Shown: one piece after another, positions 7,053 to 10,004 of the stretch
Layout: the number at the start of each line of letters is the position of its first letter
How positions within the stretch are numbered: position 1 is the stretch's first letter
Origin: an uncultured bacterium
GTDB taxonomy: Bacteria; Patescibacteriota; Minisyncoccia; Phycocordibacterales; UBA9973
Assembly (NCBI GenBank): GCA_903821415.1
Contig: CAIJLF010000142.1
Location: forward strand, 1 to 10,004
Length of the DNA: 10,004 nucleotides
Direction of reading: 5' to 3'
Program-made: the position numbers and the translations under genes
Notes under the pieces: generated by a model
What the model was told of the DNA's origin: nothing
The model's database searches: none
The model's input: only the letters and a program-made list of their open reading frames with translations

Positions 7053-7124
7053 TTTTTATTAAAACTGTAACCGCAAATACCTAACTAACATAACATAAAA
7101 TAGAAAATAATTCTATCTTACTTG

Positions 7125-7198
7125 TGTCGGTGGGAAGACTTGAACTTCCTACCTCGGGCTTATGAGTCCCGCGCTCTAACCAGATGAGCTACACCGAC
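7125..7198 (-). tRNA. tRNA with CAT anticodon, elongator type (Met, or Ile2)
   Basis: A 74-base cloverleaf on the - strand. The acceptor is GTCGGTG/CACCGAC with discriminator A, the D stem GCTC/GAGC, the anticodon loop CTCATAA, and the T stem GGAAG/CTTCC with loop TTCAAGT. The fully paired 1-72 position excludes the initiator, which is the next gene. Elongator Met and lysidine-modified Ile(CAU) cannot be told apart here. The pair closing the anticodon loop is A·G (CGGGA against GCCCG), a mismatch. CCA is not encoded. Confidence 0.93.
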
Positions 7199-7244
7199 AT
7201 TTTCAGCTTGGGACATAGTTTGGGGCCTGTCACATGCCTACTTG

Positions 7245-7315
7245 TTGCGGGAGGTCGAATCGAACGACCGTCTTAAGGTTATGAGCCTTACGAGATACCA
7301 TTTCTCTATCCCGCT
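7245..7315 (-). tRNA. Initiator tRNA-fMet (CAT)
   Basis: The cloverleaf is 71 bases. The acceptor is AGCGGGA against TCCCGCA, so positions 1 and 72 are an A·A mismatch. An unpaired 1-72 is the hallmark of bacterial initiator tRNA, needed for formylation and for escaping elongation. The anticodon loop is CTCATAA. The anticodon stem is TAAGG/CCTTA, with only two G-C pairs next to the loop instead of the classical three. The D loop is short (7 bases). The T stem is GGTCG/CGACC with loop TTCGATT. CCA is not encoded. A damaged copy of its 5' portion lies upstream. Confidence 0.94.
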
Positions 7316-7353
7316 ATATATTTACTATAACTAATCTCTTTAACTTCCGTAAC

Positions 7354-7411
7354 CTTAAGGTTATGAGAGCTTTTTCCTTTTGCGAGATACCATTTCTCTA
7401 TCCCGCTATAT
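7354..7411 (-). pseudogene. Partial, altered copy of initiator tRNA-fMet
   Basis: Positions 7383-7411 repeat 7291-7319 exactly (29 bases: acceptor 5' strand, whole D arm and 4 flanking bases). Positions 7354-7367 repeat 7272-7285 (14 bases: anticodon loop and 3' stem). The 5 bases of the anticodon 5' stem between them are replaced by 15 bases, mostly T on the + strand (7368-7382). The T arm and 3' acceptor strand are missing. It lies between the - strand promoter and the intact fMet gene, so it is probably transcribed as part of the leader. Confidence 0.88.
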
Positions 7412-7454
7412 TTATTAAATTTAATAGAAGAAACTATTCATCTAATATTTGCTT

Positions 7455-7483
7455 ATAATAACCTGAAAACATAAAATTTGCAA
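7455..7483 (-). promoter_or_regulatory. Candidate promoter for the - strand tRNA cluster
   Basis: On the - strand, TTGCAA (7483-7478), a 17-base spacer and TATTAT (7460-7455) form a good sigma-70-like promoter. A start near 7448 would transcribe the fMet partial copy, fMet, tRNA(CAT), the Asp partial copy and tRNA-Asp, ending at the hairpin at 6849-6878. Confidence 0.55.
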
Positions 7484-7486
7484 TGA

Positions 7487-7515
7487 TTGAAAATATGCTT
7501 AATTTATTGTATTCT
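7487..7515 (+). promoter_or_regulatory. Candidate promoter for tRNA-Thr (GGT)
   Basis: TTGAAA (7487-7492), a 17-base spacer and TATTCT (7510-7515). The start would be near 7522, leaving a leader of about 60 bases before the tRNA. It is arranged back to back with the - strand promoter, only 3 bases separating the two -35 boxes. Confidence 0.5.
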
Positions 7516-7559
7516 TAATGGAGTTTCGTTTAGCCCTAAAACACAGTAGTGTTCGGGCG

Positions 7560-7581
7560 AACAATTTTTACTAAAATTGTT
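7560..7581 (+). other. Hairpin immediately upstream of tRNA-Thr (GGT)
   Basis: A perfect 9-base stem (AACAATTTT at 7560-7568 with AAAATTGTT at 7573-7581) closes a TACT loop and ends 3 bases before the tRNA. Two T residues follow it. A shorter stem, GTTCG/CGAAC (7551-7560), lies just before and would compete with it for base 7560. It could be a processing or attenuation structure; its function is unknown. Confidence 0.5.
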
Positions 7582-7584
7582 TTA

Positions 7585-7656
7585 GCCGTCATAGCTTAGT
7601 GGCAAAGCACTCCCTTGGTAAGGGAGAGAGCGTGAGTCCGATTCTCACTGACGGCT
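7585..7656 (+). tRNA. tRNA-Thr (GGT)
   Basis: A 72-base cloverleaf: acceptor GCCGTCA/TGACGGC with discriminator T, D stem GCTT/AAGC, anticodon stem CTCCC/GGGAG with loop TTGGTAA, and T stem GTGAG/CTCAC. The T loop reads TCCGATT, so position 55 is C where a T (pseudouridine) is almost invariant. CCA is not encoded. A 3'-half copy follows about 125 bases downstream. The second threonine tRNA of the window (CGT) is at 8838. Confidence 0.93.
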
Positions 7657-7658
7657 CA

Positions 7659-7678
7659 AAAGACACCTGAGTGTCTTT
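7659..7678 (+). terminator. Likely intrinsic terminator after tRNA-Thr (GGT)
   Basis: A perfect 8-base stem AAAGACAC/GTGTCTTT with a CTGA loop starts 2 bases after the tRNA discriminator. The T tract is short and forms part of the stem (TTTGT follows), so termination may be partial. Confidence 0.5.
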
Positions 7679-7680
7679 GT

Positions 7681-7782
7681 CGTGAGAATCGGAAAGCTTT
7701 TCGATGTATATAAGAAGTTAATATTTCGAATATACCGAAAAGATGTACTGCTCCTGTAAGGAGAGATTCTCACTGACGGCTC
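7681..7782 (+). pseudogene. Partial tRNA-Thr copy with a foldable insertion
   Basis: Positions 7765-7782 repeat 7640-7657 exactly (18 bases: T-loop end, T-stem 3' strand, 3' acceptor strand and discriminator). Positions 7681-7686 (CGTGAG) match the T-stem 5' strand at 7631-7636. The two parts of the T arm are therefore separated here by 78 bases instead of 3. The intervening part can fold: GTGAGAATC (7682-7690) pairs with GATTCTCAC (7765-7773), a CTTTTCG/CGAAAAG stem continues into GTATAT/ATATAC, and CTCCTGTAAGGAG resembles a shrunken anticodon arm. No 5' acceptor strand is present, so it is not a tRNA. It ends 6 bases before the stop of the convergent transpeptidase-like gene. Confidence 0.65.
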
Positions 7783-7788
7783 CATACT

Positions 7789-8289
7789 TTAAGAGATTTC
7801 TATTTCACTATTTAACGTTATATTTTTTACTAAAGTTAGCATATCTTCTTTTTTTATCGCAAGGCAACCTTTAGTATATTCCATATTTTCTTTTGCTATA
7901 TGTATGAATATTGCACTACCTTTACCTTTCAGGATAGGTTCGTCATTGCAACCTAAAACAATAATTATGTCATACATATCGTCATCTCTCCATAGGTTTT
8001 CATAGCTTCCTTCAAATGGTAATTTAATAAAAGTGTTGTATTCTTCTTTTTTTATATCATCACACCATGCATCATCAGGGGATAGTGGTATGCATTCTAT
8101 CTGTGCTTCCAGGTTTGGTATTTTGTCTTTTCGATAATATATTTTTCTTATAGGGAAAGTTCCAATTGGAGTTTTCCAGTCTCCTTCAATTTTATCATCA
8201 GTAATTCCATCTCTTCCAAATACACAAAAAAAAGAGACACCATCTACTGATAGTAATCTCTCTTTAAATTTTAAACGAATGGTTTCCAT
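7789..8289 (-). CDS. L,D-transpeptidase-fold (YkuD) family protein without a signal peptide
   Basis: Members of this fold cross-link or modify peptidoglycan through a catalytic cysteine. The 166 residues show GDWKTPIGTFPIRKIYYR (36-53), DDAWCDD (72-78), LWRDDDMYDIIIVLG (99-113), GKGSAIFIHIA (122-132) and the active-site motif TKGCLAI (139-145). Cys142 is the likely nucleophile and His130 the general base. The pattern resembles the compact COG3786-like group, familiar to me mainly from alphaproteobacteria, rather than the secreted ErfK type. No signal peptide or membrane helix is present, so the site of action is unclear. It lies 6 bases after the NlpC/P60-like gene, suggesting a two-gene operon on cell-wall substrates. 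No Shine-Dalgarno sequence is visible. It ends tail-to-tail with the partial tRNA-Thr copy. Confidence 0.88.
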   Translation of the reverse strand: METIRLKFKERLLSVDGVSFFCVFGRDGITDDKIEGDWKTPIGTFPIRKIYYRKDKIPNLEAQIECIPLSPDDAWCDDIKKEEYNTFIKLPFEGSYENLWRDDDMYDIIIVLGCNDEPILKGKGSAIFIHIAKENMEYTKGCLAIKKEDMLTLVKNITLNSEIEIS

Positions 8290-8295
8290 ATAGAG

Positions 8296-8784
8296 CTATT
8301 CTAGCTTACCTAGAGCTGAATGCCAATATATCGCCAAAACGGGCGCTTTTTTCTTTAATCCGGCTTTATCCAAGCCAGAATAGTGTAGTGGATGTTCTCC
8401 TGGCATACCAAGTGAACTACGATTTGAGATGGCTTGCTGCTCACCGATATAAATACCCAAGTGTTTGTGGTCTGCTCCATTTTGATGGACAGAGCCCCAG
8501 ACAACTATTGATCCTATCTTAGGTGTTTTTATTTGATGCCAGCCGGCATTTGTCATTGAGAACAATGTCCCTTCTACAGTAAAGTGAGGTCTATCTATTA
8601 ATCCATGTAATAACAACATTGAGGATATATAGTAAGCACAAGATAGATCACCATCTTTTAGGACATCGCTACCATCTTTATCGAGATAGCTTCGAAAGAG
8701 CTGTGAACCTATTGAATTTCTGAAACTCAATAGGAAATTTTCTAACTTCATATATTTAGAATTATTTTGTTCAAAATTTACCAT
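8296..8784 (-). CDS. NlpC/P60-like cysteine peptidase or amidase
   Basis: Predicted papain-like enzyme acting on peptidoglycan peptides or other amide bonds. In the 162 residues the likely nucleophile is Cys49 in GDLSCAYYISSMLLLHG (45-61). PKIGSIVVWGSV (88-99) matches the GDLVFW-type strand, and HKHLGIYIGEQQAISN (106-121) supplies the catalytic His (108), with Asn121 or a nearby residue as third member. C-terminal SLGMPGEHPLH also suits the family. No signal peptide is visible. The start is uncertain: a TTGACA-17-TAAATT promoter overlaps ATG 8784, which would favour the second ATG at 8751 (Met12, 151 residues). It precedes the transpeptidase-like gene by 6 bases and the two probably form an operon. 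The NlpC/P60 assignment is by motif; a related papain-fold family is possible. Confidence 0.77.
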   Translation of the reverse strand: MVNFEQNNSKYMKLENFLLSFRNSIGSQLFRSYLDKDGSDVLKDGDLSCAYYISSMLLLHGLIDRPHFTVEGTLFSMTNAGWHQIKTPKIGSIVVWGSVHQNGADHKHLGIYIGEQQAISNRSSLGMPGEHPLHYSGLDKAGLKKKAPVLAIYWHSALGKLE

Positions 8785-8803
8785 TTTGTACCTATTATGT
8801 CAA
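8775..8803 (-). promoter_or_regulatory. Candidate promoter for the NlpC/P60-transpeptidase operon
   Basis: On the - strand a consensus TTGACA (8803-8798) is followed after 17 bases by TAAATT (8780-8775). The start would fall near 8768, inside the longest reading of the gene, supporting translation from the internal ATG at 8751. The -10 box is weak. Confidence 0.4.
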
Positions 8804-8837
8804 AATGAAGCATACGTGATATTATGATTAAGGATTT

Positions 8838-8910
8838 GCCATCTTAGCTCAGTTGGTAGAGCGACCCCTTCGTAAGGGGTAGGTCCGCAGTTCGATTCTG
8901 CGAGATGGCT
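8838..8910 (+). tRNA. tRNA-Thr (CGT)
   Basis: A 73-base cloverleaf: acceptor GCCATCT/AGATGGC with discriminator T, D stem GCTC/GAGC, anticodon stem ACCCC/GGGGT with loop TTCGTAA, and T stem CGCAG/CTGCG with the normal loop TTCGATT. CCA is not encoded. A TATTAT hexamer at 8820-8825 could be its -10 box. No partial copy is found beside it, unlike the other threonine tRNA. The PLP-enzyme gene starts 28 bases downstream and may share its transcript. Confidence 0.96.
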
Positions 8911-8938
8911 CATTAGGTTTTATTAATTTATAAATATT

Positions 8939-9985
8939 ATGAAAAAAGTCACAAATAATGTTTCAAAAGTTTTTGAGGGAGATAGGGCTATCACTGACTT
9001 TCTTACTCCTGGGTCATTAGGAATGACTCCTTTAGTAGAACTTCCTCCGTCTATAAATAAATTTTCTAAAGATGGTGTGAGGATTTTTGTGAAGCTTATG
9101 CAGTTCGTTCCTTTAGGGAATATAAAGTCCATGCCCTCATGGCAAATGCTTTCTGGTATGAGTAAAGAAGAATTGAAGTCTACTAAACATTTAGTTGAAT
9201 ATTCTTCAGGGAATACAGTTCTTTCTCTAGCTATTCTTTCTCGACATTTTGGAATTCCAAATCTTCATGCCATCATCACCCCAGATGTACCTGAACACAA
9301 GAAGCGTCTTTTAAAGTTAGTAGGTGCTGACCTCTTGATATCTCACGGTCCACGTAGTCCTGATGTCCATAGCAATAAAGGAGGAGTCTATGAAGCGAAG
9401 CAACTAGGTCTTAAGAAAGGATGGCATAATTTAAATCAATATATCAATCCTGGAAATATAGGTGCAGGTGAAGAATATGTAGCTAAAGAACTCTGGTCTC
9501 AACTGGGGAGTAGACTGTCTATCTTTGCGGCGACCATTGGTACTGCTGGGACTATATATGGAGCAGGTACTTATCTCAAGTCTAAGAATAAAGATATATA
9601 TGTGGCTGGTTCTTCAATCAAAAAAGGTTCTTCTATTCCGGGTCCTCGTGTAGACGAAGCTATCCTCAAGCTCGGTATTCCTTGGTATGATGTTGTCGAT
9701 CAAGTCATACCTATAGACGCAGTGTCTGCCTACGAGAGAAGTCTAGCCCTTATAAGACTTGGTCTTTTTGTTGGACCTTCTACTGGTATGCAGCTGGCGA
9801 TGATAGAAAAGATGGTTAAAGAGATGAAGGTGAAGAAGACTTTGAATAAATATCGGAATAAAGATAAAGAAGTAGTCATAGCTTTTGTTGCTTGTGATAT
9901 GATGCATCCATACATAGATGATTACTTTTCTATTCTTCCAAAAAAATATTTTAAAGATGAACATAATTTAGAAAATAATAAATAA
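8939..9985 (+). CDS. PLP-dependent enzyme, cysteine synthase / cystathionine beta-synthase family
   Basis: Fold-type II PLP enzyme of 348 residues, probably carrying out beta-replacement or beta-elimination on a serine- or cysteine-like substrate. Family signatures appear in order: TPLVELP (30-36); FVKLMQFVPLGNIKSMP (50-66) with the Schiff-base Lys63; SSGNTVLSLA (89-98), the substrate-binding SxGNxG-like loop; TIGTAGTIYGAG (199-210), the phosphate-binding glycine-rich loop; and GPSTG (279-283), supplying the Ser/Thr near the PLP ring nitrogen. The canonical K-D-R after the lysine is K-S-M here, and SGNTG is SGNTV, so the substrate may differ from O-acetylserine. There is no CBS or other extra domain. 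The start has no Shine-Dalgarno sequence. The gene stands alone after tRNA-Thr(CGT), with no sulfur-metabolism neighbours in view. Confidence 0.9.
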   Translation: MKKVTNNVSKVFEGDRAITDFLTPGSLGMTPLVELPPSINKFSKDGVRIFVKLMQFVPLGNIKSMPSWQMLSGMSKEELKSTKHLVEYSSGNTVLSLAILSRHFGIPNLHAIITPDVPEHKKRLLKLVGADLLISHGPRSPDVHSNKGGVYEAKQLGLKKGWHNLNQYINPGNIGAGEEYVAKELWSQLGSRLSIFAATIGTAGTIYGAGTYLKSKNKDIYVAGSSIKKGSSIPGPRVDEAILKLGIPWYDVVDQVIPIDAVSAYERSLALIRLGLFVGPSTGMQLAMIEKMVKEMKVKKTLNKYRNKDKEVVIAFVACDMMHPYIDDYFSILPKKYFKDEHNLENNK

Positions 9986-9994
9986 ATATTTTGA

Positions 9995-10000
9995 TATAAT
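9995..10000 (+). promoter_or_regulatory. Consensus -10 hexamer at the window edge
   Basis: TATAAT lies 9 bases after the PLP-enzyme stop. No clear -35 box is found 16-18 bases upstream. It may belong to a gene beyond the window; support is weak. Confidence 0.25.
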
Positions 10001-10004
10001 AAAA

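Noticed and set aside
7225..7236. Inverted copy of the Asp anticodon arm (GCCTGTCACATG against GCCTGTCACGTG)
   Set aside because: Only 12 bases with one mismatch, on the opposite strand and without flanking similarity; chance is a fair explanation.
6970..7332. Shared AGTTATAGT on the - strand (6970-6978 and 7324-7332) as promoters of tRNA-Asp and fMet
   Set aside because: TATAGT is a fair -10 box 8-12 bases before each tRNA, but neither has a convincing -35 at 16-18 bases, and the similarity may come from related flanks.
7657..7764. Self-splicing intron inside a tRNA-Thr copy
   Set aside because: The insert of about 80 bases is far too short for a group I core, and the copy has no 5' acceptor strand to be joined.
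6851..7788. Protein genes or a CRISPR array in the RNA island
   Set aside because: No open frame of useful length exists there, and the repeats are tRNA-derived, single pairs rather than a regular repeat-spacer series.

Overview
The window is A+T-rich, gene-dense bacterial DNA and most resembles a Candidatus Patescibacteria (CPR) genome, probably a Parcubacteria/Paceibacteria-type lineage. This rests on the short proteins, tight co-directional spacing, a run of small prepilin-like genes leading into ligA and gatCA, tRNA genes without an encoded CCA end, and the near absence of Shine-Dalgarno sequences. The lineage is an inference, as no rRNA or phylogenetic marker was compared. TGA ends gatC, so it is a stop codon here and the code is not the Gracilibacteria variant.

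Positions 1-6850 hold eight genes, all on the + strand and likely read through in large part. Four pseudopilin or minor-pilin genes come first, in a GspH/FimT-, PilW/GspJ-, PilV/GspI- and PilX/GspK-like order. NAD-dependent DNA ligase (ligA), gatC and gatA follow; the last two are subunits of the Asp-tRNA(Asn)/Glu-tRNA(Gln) amidotransferase. The run ends with a one-helix membrane protein carrying an RNxxxH motif, then a strong hairpin terminator that can serve both strands. ligA carries a roughly 96-bp, G+C-richer palindromic insertion, in frame, inside its zinc-finger linker. This is the most striking feature of the window.

Positions 6850-7790 are an RNA-gene island. tRNA-Asp(GTC), an elongator-type tRNA(CAT) and initiator tRNA-fMet lie on the - strand, and tRNA-Thr(GGT) lies on the + strand. 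A divergent promoter region near 7455-7515 separates the two groups. Three of these four tRNAs have an incomplete, altered copy of themselves close by. The Asp and fMet copies share the same architecture: a 5' half displaced by 82-94 bp, with 5 internal bases replaced by 15. The Thr copy is a 3' half attached to a foldable stretch.

Positions 7789-8784 hold two - strand genes for predicted peptidoglycan-active enzymes, an L,D-transpeptidase-fold (YkuD) protein and an NlpC/P60-like protein. Neither has a visible signal peptide. tRNA-Thr(CGT) follows on the + strand, and then a fold-type II PLP enzyme of the cysteine synthase family runs almost to the edge.

Together the genes serve surface-pilus assembly, DNA joining, tRNA supply and tRNA-dependent amidation, and cell-wall modification. 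That is mostly housekeeping content; the unusual material is in the ligA insertion and the tRNA island.
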